16,390 nucleotides of DNA, taken from CANHEE01 sp043777755 (GTDB lineage Bacteria > Bacteroidota > Bacteroidia > Chitinophagales > Saprospiraceae). The position numbers and the translations under genes are program-made. The notes beneath the pieces were generated by a model, which worked only from the letters and a program-made list of their open reading frames with translations, was not told where the DNA came from and did not search any database. Within the stretch, counting starts at the first letter, position 1. Each line of letters opens with the position of its first letter. The stretch covers positions 1 through 16,390 of the forward strand of contig JAYWHK010000331.1 in the NCBI GenBank assembly GCA_043777755.1, written 5' to 3'. Shown piece by piece: positions 6,850 to 14,155 of this stretch.

Positions 6850-8280
6850 TTACAACCTTGTTTTTATTGTTTTCAGGTGGTATTTTACACCCAATTGAAT
6901 GACAGGCATAAGATTCAAAGAAGAGCTATTGTTGAATATCCAGCGTCCGTCATTTGAGTTGTTAAAAACAGGACTTTCGCTTTTTTCCCAATCAGTAGAA
7001 ACCGCTAAAAATGTAAGTGGTGTTATTTTTGTTTCGATTTGCCATTTTTTACTCACATTCCAAAGCATTGTTGTGGCAAAAGAAAGTCGCAAGCCATGGT
7101 GTTTGTATTGTTGTTCGTAGCCGATTGCGGTTGTTGGTGTTTCTTTGTAATCATTGAAAGCATATTCCAATCGAGTACCATAATAAAAATTGAATATACC
7201 TTTTGACAGTTTTTCTACTTTTTTGTAAGAAGCATAGCCTAAAATAAATCTAAAATAATGTTTTTGAATAGGGTGGTAGCGTATTTCAAGGGCTTCATTG
7301 TTTTTGTAGTACGAGTATCCCAAACTATTGTCTTTGGCAAATGTAAAATTAGACAAATAAAATTCTTGTAGTTTTTTATTTTCATTGGATAGCCGATGCA
7401 CACTTAAAAAAGGCTTGATGTTCCATTGTATATAAGCATCTTCGACCACCACACCGATACTTTCATCTGGTAGATATGTAGAGATATTGGCAGCAGCACC
7501 AATGCCCCAAGTTGTTTTTGAATATTTTTTTGGCTTGACAGGTGTTACAATGTCTTCTTTTTTAGGTGTTTGAAAAACATACCTTGCTCCTATACGAAGA
7601 TTGCGGTTTAGTTTGGGCTGAACCAAAGCCAATTGCAAATCTGAATGAAGTACTAAATCTCTATCAACTTTATCTGTTTTGTGTTTATCGAATGCAAAGC
7701 CGAGCGTCCAGGAAGCAGGGTTTTCCCACACCAATGAAAAACTTAGTTTTTCATTGTATTTGTATTGCAAATGTGGAAAAATAGAAAAACGGGAAGCAAT
7801 ATAGGTGTTTTTTAATAGAGAAACCATATTTGGGTCTTGTGATTCGGATTTGTACTGAAAAATATCCAAACCTCTGTTGATTCCAGCCCAAAGCGAAAGT
7901 TTCCCTTTTGCAAATGTCAATAACCTTACGTGTTTGACATTCATTAGCGTAAGATTTAGGGAAGTATATCGTTCTTTAAAAAAAGAATTACCTCTACGCC
8001 CAAAGCCTTCATTTTGGAAGAAACCTCCATCAACGTAAAACTCCATCATTCTTTTTCCTTCTCGGTAGGTTTGAAAAAAAGTAGGTCGCAGCTTTGGTCG
8101 CCAATATTTTTTACTTCTGACTTCTTTTAGTTGCGTTCCATTTATATAGCCCGTTGTATCATATCCGTTAAAAAAGTTGCCTCCAAAATTATCAAATATT
8201 GGAAAAATACCAACACCATTTTGTGCATTCAAGAAAGCACAAACAAACATGATGACTATGAGAATATTGTTTTTTTTCAT
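6850..8280 (-). CDS. Secreted protein, probable outer-membrane β-barrel, function unknown
   Basis: I do not recognise this 476-residue protein. It has a clear signal peptide (MKKNNILIVIMFVCAFLNA, cleavage before Q20). The rest is rich in aromatic and alternating polar/hydrophobic stretches typical of β-strands, for example ISTYLPDESIGVVVEDAYIQW, YFRFILGYASY, TRLEYAFND and a last strand MPVIQLGVKYHLKTI. Repeated short turns with Asn, Lys and Asp, and the lack of further hydrophobic helices, suggest an outer-membrane barrel of about 16-18 strands. This is structural inference. There is no carboxypeptidase-like plug, TonB box or type IX sorting domain that I can see. It resembles generic porin-like or capsule-export-type barrels only in style. 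The gene stands alone, with a TATATTTG box upstream and the shared terminator downstream. Confidence 0.72.
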   Translation of the reverse strand: MKKNNILIVIMFVCAFLNAQNGVGIFPIFDNFGGNFFNGYDTTGYINGTQLKEVRSKKYWRPKLRPTFFQTYREGKRMMEFYVDGGFFQNEGFGRRGNSFFKERYTSLNLTLMNVKHVRLLTFAKGKLSLWAGINRGLDIFQYKSESQDPNMVSLLKNTYIASRFSIFPHLQYKYNEKLSFSLVWENPASWTLGFAFDKHKTDKVDRDLVLHSDLQLALVQPKLNRNLRIGARYVFQTPKKEDIVTPVKPKKYSKTTWGIGAAANISTYLPDESIGVVVEDAYIQWNIKPFLSVHRLSNENKKLQEFYLSNFTFAKDNSLGYSYYKNNEALEIRYHPIQKHYFRFILGYASYKKVEKLSKGIFNFYYGTRLEYAFNDYKETPTTAIGYEQQYKHHGLRLSFATTMLWNVSKKWQIETKITPLTFLAVSTDWEKSESPVFNNSNDGRWIFNNSSSLNLMPVIQLGVKYHLKTIKTRL

Positions 8281-8315
8281 TTTTTGCTTTACTTTATTTT
8301 AGGCTTTTAAAAGTA

Positions 8316-8323
8316 CAAATATA
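8316..8323 (-). promoter_or_regulatory. Putative -7 box (TATATTTG) of the outer-membrane protein gene
   Basis: Minus-strand TATATTTG fits TAnnTTTG and ends 35 nt before the ATG at 8280. No -33 TTG is seen at the usual spacing. Confidence 0.4.
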
Positions 8324-8398
8324 GCAATATTTTTTATTTTAAAAAAATTTAAAAATGCTTTTTCTAAGCATTAACAATTAATTCTTACGTATTAGATA

Positions 8399-8425
8399 TT
8401 GTTTTCTGCTTTTTTCATACCTTTG
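8399..8425 (+). promoter_or_regulatory. Promoter of the shikimate dehydrogenase gene
   Basis: TTG at 8399-8401 and TACCTTTG at 8418-8425, 16 nt apart, match the Bacteroidota -33/-7 promoter arrangement better than any other pair in the window. It predicts a start near 8432 and a leader of about 55 nt. Confidence 0.55.
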
Positions 8426-8487
8426 TACTTTAAAATTTATTTATGTTTGTCCAAAACTACTTAGTGAACGACAAATAGAAAAGGACA

Positions 8488-9234
8488 ATGAAAAAATACG
8501 GACTTATAGGTTTCCCATTGGGACATTCTTTTTCAAAAGGTTTTTTTACCCAAAAATTTGAGAAAGAAAACATTAAAGATACTTCTTATGAGCTTTTTCC
8601 AATTGATGATATTGCGAAAATAAAGGATATTATTGCTCAAAATCCTACTTTGCAAGGCTTAAACGTAACGATTCCATACAAAGAAACAGTGATTGATTTT
8701 TTAGATGAATTGCACGAGTCAGCGGAAGCTGTCGGTGCAGTGAATGTTATAAAAATTAAAAAAGGAAAGTTGATTGGCTATAATTCCGATACTTTTGGCT
8801 TTGAAAAATCATTGGTAGAATGGTTCAAAGGTATGGAAAAATCTATTCCTAACTTTGCTTTTGTTTTGGGAACGGGCGGTGCAGCCAAAGCGGTGTATGT
8901 TTCTTTGAAAAAATTAGGTGTCGAAACGTACTTCGTTTCTCGAAATACAGAATTGCGTTGTTTTACCTATGACGATTTGAATTTTTTTTTAAAAGGAAAT
9001 AGAAGTCCTGTTTTGATTGTTAATGCAACGCCTGTTGGAACGTTTCCAAACGTTGATGCAGCTCCCGATTTGGATTATAAACGCTTGAAAAACAAAGAGT
9101 TTTTGTACGATTTGGTCTATAATCCAGCGGAAACAGCTTTTATGCAAAAAGGAAAAGCGCAAGGTTGTGAGGTCAAAAGTGGCTTAGATATGCTTCATTT
9201 TCAAGCGGAAAAGGCTTGGGAAATGTGGCAGTAG
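8488..9234 (+). CDS. aroE: Shikimate dehydrogenase (NADP-dependent)
   Basis: Reduces 3-dehydroshikimate to shikimate in the cytoplasm, the fourth step of the chorismate pathway. The 248-residue protein has the substrate-binding segment GFPLGHSFSKGFF (about 8-20; Ser14 and Ser16 are the expected shikimate contacts). It has the catalytic motif NVTIPYKE with Lys65, the partner Asp101 in GYNSDTFGF, and the dinucleotide-binding loop LGTGGAAKAV (127-136). NATPVGTFPN and the C-terminal GLDMLHFQAEKAWEMW are also typical. It is slightly shorter than E. coli AroE (272), as is common in Bacteroidota. Monocistronic, convergent with the agmatinase-family gene; an inverted repeat pair lies just downstream. 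Confidence 0.95.
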   Translation: MKKYGLIGFPLGHSFSKGFFTQKFEKENIKDTSYELFPIDDIAKIKDIIAQNPTLQGLNVTIPYKETVIDFLDELHESAEAVGAVNVIKIKKGKLIGYNSDTFGFEKSLVEWFKGMEKSIPNFAFVLGTGGAAKAVYVSLKKLGVETYFVSRNTELRCFTYDDLNFFLKGNRSPVLIVNATPVGTFPNVDAAPDLDYKRLKNKEFLYDLVYNPAETAFMQKGKAQGCEVKSGLDMLHFQAEKAWEMWQ

Positions 9235-9237
9235 TAA

Positions 9238-9385
9238 AGCCCATCCTAAATCCTTCCCTGAGGGAAGGACTTACCAACATAACAAAATTAAGATTTTACT
9301 AAACAAAACTTAAGTAATTTTAGACCAACTACTATTTTATCTACATTTGTAAGTCCTCCCGTCAGGGGAGGATTTAGGTGGGGCT
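9238..9385. repeat. Inverted pair of short hairpin repeats between convergent genes
   Basis: The left arm (9238-9273, AGCCCATCCTAAATCC then TTCCC-tga-GGGAA then GGACTTA) and the reverse complement of 9350-9385 (AGCCCCACCTAAATCC then TCCCC-tgac-GGGA then GGACTTA) are nearly identical over about 36 bp. The 76-nt spacer is AT-rich. Each arm carries its own G+C-rich hairpin, the left one a perfect 8-bp stem TCCTTCCC/GGGAAGGA (9250-9268). The pair lies between the aroE stop and the agmatinase-family stop and probably acts as a two-way terminator. The right arm overlaps the last codons of the minus-strand gene. The sequence resembles short CCCCACCTAAATCC repeats that I recall from other Bacteroidota genomes. 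Confidence 0.75.
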
Positions 9386-10429
9386 ATTCGATTTCCCCAT
9401 CACATTTGCCAATTTGTAAAGAACCCTTGCAGCAACGTTTCCGTCCCATTCATTGCCAACGCCAGCAGTTTCGGAAAGGTCAAAACCGATGATTTTTCGC
9501 TTACTATCCAAAATACACTTTATCAAAAACATAGCTTCTTGAAATTCCATGCCGCCAGGAACGGGTGTTCCTGTATTCGGACAAAGGTGTGGTGTTAAAA
9601 CATCAATATCAAAGCTAATATAGACGTTTTTTGGCAACATATCAATCAAATTCATGTAAATACTGTACAATGAATTGCCTTTATACATTTGTTTTTTAAC
9701 GTAACTATCATAAAAAACTTGCACTCTCCCTTGTGATTTTTCTACCAATTCTACTTCTTCCTCGCAATAATCACGAATCCCGATTGAAGTCAAACGGCTC
9801 ACTTGTGGCAATTTTAAAGCATTGTAAAAAATAGAAGCGTGTGAATACGTAAAACCTTCATAGGCATTTCGGAGGTCTAAATGAGCATCAAAATGAACGA
9901 TACCAAAATTATCGTAACGCTCCGCCAAGGCTTGCATATAACCCAACGGCGTGGAGTGATCACCTCCAACCAAACCAACCAATTTTCCTTGGTTAAGCAA
10001 TGTTTTTGTTTCTTCATAAACCCATTGACGGAGTTCATCGCAAGCGTCATTTACTTTTGATAGATTTTGCTGCATTTCAGCATTGTCTTCGATTTTGCCT
10101 CCATTTTCAAGGAAATCAATGTATTTTTCGGCAATTTTTCTTGTTTTTTTTGATTTTTTCAACCAATCTTGATTGAGTTCTCGCATATAAATGCCCATTT
10201 TCCAAGCATCTTTTACATCGTGGTCAAACAAATCCAATTGAGAAGATGCGTCGAGGATATTTTGCGCTCCCGTGGCAGTTCCTGCACTATAGGAAACTGT
10301 TGCGTCCCAAGGAATCGGCATCAAAACAACTTCTGCGTCGTTTTCATCAAAAGGCAAACCGATAAAATTTCCATTTTTTATGCCAACTCCATTTGGATTA
10401 AAGGCGTTTATTTTTTCTTGCTTGGTCAT
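9374..10429 (-). CDS. Agmatinase/arginase-family ureohydrolase
   Basis: A binuclear Mn2+ enzyme that hydrolyses a guanidino group to urea; the likely substrate is agmatine (giving putrescine) or another guanidino compound. The 351-residue protein carries all expected metal ligands: GGDHS (His158), FDAHLDLR (Asp181, His183, Asp185) and SFDIDVLTP (Asp274, Asp276). It also has SHAS, NTGTPVPGG (285-293) and the late Glu319 in GFDLSETAG. About 35 residues precede the core, and an insert rich in Lys/Glu (about 90-145) makes it longer than E. coli SpeB (306). No speA-like arginine decarboxylase is adjacent, so the polyamine role is inferred from family. The last three codons and stop (S-P-T-stop) are formed by the CCCCACCTAAATCC repeat arm. 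Confidence 0.88.
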   Translation of the reverse strand: MTKQEKINAFNPNGVGIKNGNFIGLPFDENDAEVVLMPIPWDATVSYSAGTATGAQNILDASSQLDLFDHDVKDAWKMGIYMRELNQDWLKKSKKTRKIAEKYIDFLENGGKIEDNAEMQQNLSKVNDACDELRQWVYEETKTLLNQGKLVGLVGGDHSTPLGYMQALAERYDNFGIVHFDAHLDLRNAYEGFTYSHASIFYNALKLPQVSRLTSIGIRDYCEEEVELVEKSQGRVQVFYDSYVKKQMYKGNSLYSIYMNLIDMLPKNVYISFDIDVLTPHLCPNTGTPVPGGMEFQEAMFLIKCILDSKRKIIGFDLSETAGVGNEWDGNVAARVLYKLANVMGKSNSPT

Positions 10430-10467
10430 ATTTTCTTAATTGTTAGAATATTAGAATGTTTTTAAAA

Positions 10468-10718
10468 CAACACTTGACAGGGTTTTCTTATAAAAATATT
10501 TTAGGTGCAGTGCACCGTGATATTTGTCATGCTTTTGGCTTGATGGCGCAAAATGCGCTCATAGAAAAAGTAACCAAAATCACATTTGAAGGTGCAGCGC
10601 ACCGTGATATTAATTTTAGTATTGCGGTGCGCTGCACCTTCAAAATAAGGAAAATGTACTATTTCTACAAATATCTTGCGGCTCTGCCGCTTTTATAAGA
10701 AAACCCTGCAACACTTGA
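10468..10718. mobile_element. MITE-like element, 231 bp, with target site duplication
   Basis: The element runs 10478-10708. Its ends are a perfect 18-bp terminal inverted repeat: CAGGGTTTTCTTATAAAA at 10478-10495 and its exact reverse complement at 10691-10708. It is flanked on both sides by the identical 10-bp direct repeat CAACACTTGA (10468-10477 and 10709-10718), the footprint of insertion. Removing the element and one duplicate restores an ordinary spacer between the agmatinase-family and thyA genes. It encodes no transposase; the 80-codon frame at 10456-10698 starts outside the element and looks accidental. Inside are GGTGCAGYGCACC palindromes and a perfect 20-bp hairpin. A 10-bp duplication falls in the range known for some IS4-type transposases, which is only a hint to the helper. 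Confidence 0.9.
10504..10644. repeat. GGTGCAGYGCACC palindromes inside the MITE
   Basis: A 21-bp unit at 10504-10524 recurs at 10591-10611 with one mismatch (GGTGCAGTGCACC versus GGTGCAGCGCACC, both followed by GTGATATT). The second unit also belongs to a perfect 20-bp inverted repeat: 10585-10604 pairs with 10625-10644 around a 20-nt loop. A further short stem, GCGGC-tct-GCCGC, lies at 10678-10690. Confidence 0.85.
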
Positions 10719-10769
10719 TACCTCGATTACTTTTACATTTTAAATTTATCATTTTGACTTTTACATTTC

Positions 10770-11564
10770 TTACACCGCTACTTCAGCTTTTATGTGCGGA
10801 TGCGGATTGTAGTTAATTAGTTGAAAATCAGTATATTGGAAACTAAAAATATCTTTTACTTTAGGATTTATTTTCATTGTTGGCAATGGACGAAGTTCAC
10901 GGGAAAGTTGCAAATTCGCTTGTTCTATATGGTTAGAATACAAATGCAAATCGCCAAAAGTATGGATAAAATCGCCAACTTCGAGGTCACAAACTTGCGC
11001 TACCATCATAGTCAAAAGGGCATAAGAAGCGATGTTGAACGGAACGCCCAAAAAACTGTCAGCGGAACGTTGGTAGAGTTGGCAGCTCAATTTCCCATCA
11101 GCCACATAAAATTGAAACAAACAGTGACAAGGACTCAACGCCATCGTTGGCAAATCAGCCACATTCCACGCATTGACAATCATTCGGCGGCTGTCGGGAT
11201 TTTTTTTGATGGTTTCGATGAGTTCTGAGATTTGGTCAATGGTCGAGCCATTTTTACACTCCCAACTTCGCCATTGTTTGCCATACACGGGACCTAAATC
11301 GCCATTTTCGGCAGCCCATTCGTCCCAAATTTTCACACCATTGTCATTGAGGTATTTTGTATTGGTATCGCCATTCAAAAACCATAAAAGTTCGTAAATG
11401 ATAGACTTTAAATGTAATTTTTTCGTTGTAACTAAAGGAAAACCTTCGGCAAGGTTATAGCGGTTCTGATAACCAAAAACACTGATTGTTCCTGTACCTG
11501 TACGGTCTGTTTTGACCGAGCCATTTTCTAAAATATGTTGAAGTAAATCGTGGTATTGACGCAT
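10770..11564 (-). CDS. thyA: Thymidylate synthase (ThyA)
   Basis: Makes dTMP from dUMP with 5,10-methylene-tetrahydrofolate, the only de novo source of thymine nucleotides in ThyA organisms. At 264 residues it is the same length as the E. coli enzyme. Visible motifs are DRTGTGT (20-26, folate/phosphate site), the Arg pair in PDSRRMIV (126-127, phosphate binding), the catalytic Cys146 in LSPCHCLFQFYV, and the QRSADSFLGVPFNIASYA segment that binds dUMP. HTFGDLHLYSNHIEQ and the C-terminal HPHIKAEVAV, which closes over the active site, are also present. All key residues are intact. No dihydrofolate reductase gene is next to it. It is flanked on both sides by similar AT-rich spacers in opposite orientation. 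Confidence 0.97.
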   Translation of the reverse strand: MRQYHDLLQHILENGSVKTDRTGTGTISVFGYQNRYNLAEGFPLVTTKKLHLKSIIYELLWFLNGDTNTKYLNDNGVKIWDEWAAENGDLGPVYGKQWRSWECKNGSTIDQISELIETIKKNPDSRRMIVNAWNVADLPTMALSPCHCLFQFYVADGKLSCQLYQRSADSFLGVPFNIASYALLTMMVAQVCDLEVGDFIHTFGDLHLYSNHIEQANLQLSRELRPLPTMKINPKVKDIFSFQYTDFQLINYNPHPHIKAEVAV

Positions 11565-11696
11565 AGTAAGAAAGTCAAAATGTAAAAATTAAAATATAAA
11601 ATGTAAAAATATGCTAATCGTTGGTAAGTATTTTTTTTATTTTAATATATTAATCCTAATAATTTAACAAAAAATAGAAATAGATGTTGTAAATAA

Positions 11697-11712
11697 TTTG
11701 CAAATTTGCAAA
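11697..11712. promoter_or_regulatory. 16-bp perfect palindrome upstream of the START-domain gene
   Basis: TTTGCAAATTTGCAAA is identical to its own reverse complement and lies 50 bp before the ATG at 11763. It could be an operator for a dimeric regulator. It is AT-rich and could also be chance. Confidence 0.3.
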
Positions 11713-11762
11713 AGCTAAACCGAAATAAGAAATTTTTTGAACCAAGTTTTTAAACCAAAACT

Positions 11763-12401
11763 ATGAAAATCTTAGTCCTTTTATTTAATGTTTTAATAAT
11801 CAATGCTTTATACGCACAAGGTGATGGTTGGAAATATCAAAAAACTGTTGATGGAATCAATATTTACACTAAAACAAACGAAGGTGATCCCATCAAAGAG
11901 GTGAAATTACAAGTCCATTTTAACCGAAAAATGTCGGTTGTTGTTGCTGGTTTGCAAGACGTTTCCTCTTATCCAAAATGGGTTTATCGGGCGTCTTATT
12001 CTGAAAAAATCAAAGCTATCAATCAGTGGGAAACCATTTATTACAATTTTCTTGATTTTCCTTGGCCTTTGACCGACCGTGATGTTGTGGTGTATAATAA
12101 GATTGAACAAAACGCAAAAACAAAGCAAGTTTTATCCACTTCTTATGCAAAACCTGATGCCACAGCATTCAAAAAAGACATTGCCCGCATCAGCGATATG
12201 CGCTCTAAATGGATTCTAAAACCTGAGCCTTCGGGAGTCTATGCAGAATACTTTTTTCGCTCAAATCCTGGTGGTGATTTTCCCGCTTGGGCTATCAACG
12301 CTGCCATTGATGAAGCTCCTGTGAAAACGATTCAAGGTCTGAAAAAACTCTTGGAAAGCGGTAAGTTTGACAAGAGTCCGAATATGGAAATTGTGGATTG
12401 A
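11763..12401 (+). CDS. Exported START-domain lipid-binding-like protein
   Basis: A 212-residue protein with a signal peptide (MKILVLLFNVLIINALYA, cleavage before Gln19) followed by a START/SRPBCC-type domain over nearly its whole length. Supporting segments are GWKYQKTVDGINIYTK near the mature N-terminus, EVKLQVHFNRKMSVVVAGL, YPKWVYRASYSEKI, the FPWPLTDRDVVVYN segment characteristic of START proteins, and SKWILKPEP-GVYAEYFFRSNPGGDFPAWAIN. START domains hold a lipid or sterol in a deep hydrophobic cavity. Bacterial exported versions are mostly uncharacterised, so the ligand and role here are unknown. It lies alone, in a + orientation between two minus-strand genes, with a perfect palindrome in its upstream region. 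Confidence 0.85.
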   Translation: MKILVLLFNVLIINALYAQGDGWKYQKTVDGINIYTKTNEGDPIKEVKLQVHFNRKMSVVVAGLQDVSSYPKWVYRASYSEKIKAINQWETIYYNFLDFPWPLTDRDVVVYNKIEQNAKTKQVLSTSYAKPDATAFKKDIARISDMRSKWILKPEPSGVYAEYFFRSNPGGDFPAWAINAAIDEAPVKTIQGLKKLLESGKFDKSPNMEIVD

Positions 12402-12582
12402 TTCCTCCAAACCTCCTAAAAGAGGCTTTACCAGTTAGATATAGTAAAAGATTTATTTTTTTATTTGTAAAAAGGATTACTGTAAAAATATATTCGTGGT
12501 GCGATTTTTCTACAACTAAGCAAGTAATTTGTTTATTTTAGCTCGTTGCAAATAACTCGTACCACGATTATCAATTATTTTA
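12402..12582. other. Intergenic stretch with degenerate repeats
   Basis: No gene is seen. Just after the START-gene stop, CCTCC-AAA-CCTCCTAAAAGAGG resembles a decayed form of the short CCTCC hairpin repeats and may end transcription weakly. Further on, 12490-12504 (ATATTCGTGGTGCGA) and 12557-12571 (TCGTACCACGATTAT) form a 15-bp inverted repeat with two mismatches around a 52-nt spacer. Confidence 0.5.
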
Positions 12583-12724
12583 GTAAGAACTAAGGCTACT
12601 TGACAGTAAAACGAAGTTTTAATAAAATTAGTGAAATTAGATTTAATTTTTACGTCACGATTAGTGAAATTCGTTTAATTAGATAAAATTCGTGGTTAAA
12701 CAAAATACGCTAATTTGTACTTAT
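12583..12724 (+). repeat. ATTAGTG-type dispersed repeat, copy 2
   Basis: This copy matches 2396-2541 in the same orientation, with small insertions and deletions in the middle. It ends immediately before the stop codon of the minus-strand PhoD-like gene. It has no coding potential. Confidence 0.7.
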
Positions 12725-12725
12725 T

Positions 12726-14072
12726 TTACCTCAATTCTTTTTCTCCTACTGCAAATTCGCCCATTGTTTTGCCTTCTTTATTGACAAATTCAACTTTTAG
12801 ACGGCGATTTCCCTTTTCTCCGCTGACACTGATTTTAGAAAAATTATGTTCCTCTACCAATGAGCCTTTGACGTAATTAAGTGATGCTTTTTCGTCTTTT
12901 GATAGTTTGTAAATACCAGAAGTGAAAGCAGAACCTACAATATCATACAAAGGATAAGCATTCGGACGCTCTTTTTTGACAACAATAGAGTGGTGACAGT
13001 CGCCCGACATGAAAATAACGCCTTTGATTTTATGAATTGTAATGAAATTTATCAAATCATAATATTCAATAGGGTAGTGGCGCAAAGCGTCGTAAGGCGT
13101 TACATCGTTCATCGCTTGCGTACCGATGCAAACAAACTTAAAAGGAGCTTCGCTTTGCAATAAATAATTTTTTAACCAATCCATTTGTTCTTCGCCAATC
13201 ATGCGTTTGTCAGGATTTGGTTTTCCATTAATGCTGTCCAACATACTATCGTCACTGCGAAAATAACGGTCATCTAACATGAAAAACTCACAATCCGCAT
13301 AACGAATCATCGTATGAATTCCTTCTTCTTTTTGACCAAAAGAAGGATTTCCCCAATAGTTTTTGAACAATTGACGAGATTCTGCCTTGAAACGGTAGGA
13401 TTTATTGGCATTGTTAGGCCCATAATCGTGGTCGTCCCAAGTGGCATAATGCGACATCGAAGCCCAAAGTTTTTGCATATTTGGCAATTTTCGAGTGTGA
13501 GAATAACGGTAGTTCATGCCATAACGAGAGCTGTAATCTACTTCCCTTGTGTAAGTATTGTCGCCCAACCACAAGCAAAACGAAGCTGGCGTATTGCCCA
13601 TCACATCGAAGATTTCGTAGTCACTGCCATAAGGTTTTCCAGGTCGGTCATAGATGCTATCATTCACATAAGAACACGAGCCAGCCAAGAACGTAAAGTC
13701 TGGTGCTGGTTTTCTGTATTCCCATAACTCCTTGGTAGTGAACGAAGTAGCGTAAGGAAAGCTCTGTGTTTTACCATCTAAAACAAGTTGGTAATCGTAG
13801 GTTTTATTCAATTTTAAACCTTCCAAAACAAATTTTATTGGATTAAAAGGCTTTTGTAAAACGCCATCGTAGCGTTGCGTAAGTGCCGACGAAGGATTTC
13901 CTTTTTCCCAATATTTGATTTCAGCTTTTTTGACTTTTGAAGAAACTTCAACCCAAACCAAGGCTTCAAAATGCTCGACATAACCCAGCATAGGTCCTGA
14001 AATGACTGCTTTTTGTGCAAAAACAGAAAGTAGAAAGGTGGATAACAAGAGCGTAAGTGTGATTTTTTTCAT
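12726..14072 (-). CDS. PhoD-family alkaline phosphatase / phosphodiesterase, exported
   Basis: A secreted metallophosphatase of the PhoD family, expected to hydrolyse phosphomonoesters or diesters with Ca2+/Fe3+. The 448-residue protein starts at MKKITLTLLL (14072); the reading to 14105 adds 11 residues that would disrupt the signal peptide. The signal peptide spans about residues 1-19 (cleavage VFA^Q). A fibronectin-like N-terminal domain (about 22-115) is followed by the metallophosphatase core with GSCS (131-134), LGDN (169-172), WDDHD (212-216) and SGDCHHS (356-362). All main metal-binding motifs are present. Unlike B. subtilis PhoD it has a Sec-type signal with no twin-arginine motif. 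No phosphate-regulation box was recognised. It lies downstream of purE on the same strand, separated by a hairpin-forming spacer. Confidence 0.92.
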   Translation of the reverse strand: MKKITLTLLLSTFLLSVFAQKAVISGPMLGYVEHFEALVWVEVSSKVKKAEIKYWEKGNPSSALTQRYDGVLQKPFNPIKFVLEGLKLNKTYDYQLVLDGKTQSFPYATSFTTKELWEYRKPAPDFTFLAGSCSYVNDSIYDRPGKPYGSDYEIFDVMGNTPASFCLWLGDNTYTREVDYSSRYGMNYRYSHTRKLPNMQKLWASMSHYATWDDHDYGPNNANKSYRFKAESRQLFKNYWGNPSFGQKEEGIHTMIRYADCEFFMLDDRYFRSDDSMLDSINGKPNPDKRMIGEEQMDWLKNYLLQSEAPFKFVCIGTQAMNDVTPYDALRHYPIEYYDLINFITIHKIKGVIFMSGDCHHSIVVKKERPNAYPLYDIVGSAFTSGIYKLSKDEKASLNYVKGSLVEEHNFSKISVSGEKGNRRLKVEFVNKEGKTMGEFAVGEKELR

Positions 14073-14094
14073 TGTATAAAATTTTTTTGTTGCA

Positions 14095-14146
14095 ACAGTG
14101 AACAACTAACAGTGAACAATTAACAATATTGTTAGTTGTTCACTGT
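14095..14146. terminator. 17-bp stem hairpin between purE and the PhoD-like gene
   Basis: ACAGTGAACAACTAACA (14095-14111) is the exact reverse complement of 14130-14146, with an 18-nt loop. The spacer also repeats AGTGAACAA and TTCACTGTTCA several times up to the purE stop codon. It may terminate purE transcription, but neither strand has a proper T-run after the stem. Confidence 0.5.
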
Positions 14147-14155
14147 TCACTATAT

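Noticed and set aside
9342..9349. TACATTTG box on the plus strand as a promoter
   Set aside because: No plus-strand gene follows; it lies within the spacer of the inverted repeat pair and is likely a chance match.
10456..10698. An 80-codon open frame over the MITE
   Set aside because: It begins outside the element, runs through hairpins and terminal repeats, and has no family resemblance; it is a by-product of the element's sequence.
13314..13727. A 137-codon plus-strand frame with some hydrophobic stretches
   Set aside because: It is antisense to the PhoD-like gene across its conserved motifs and shows no independent features.
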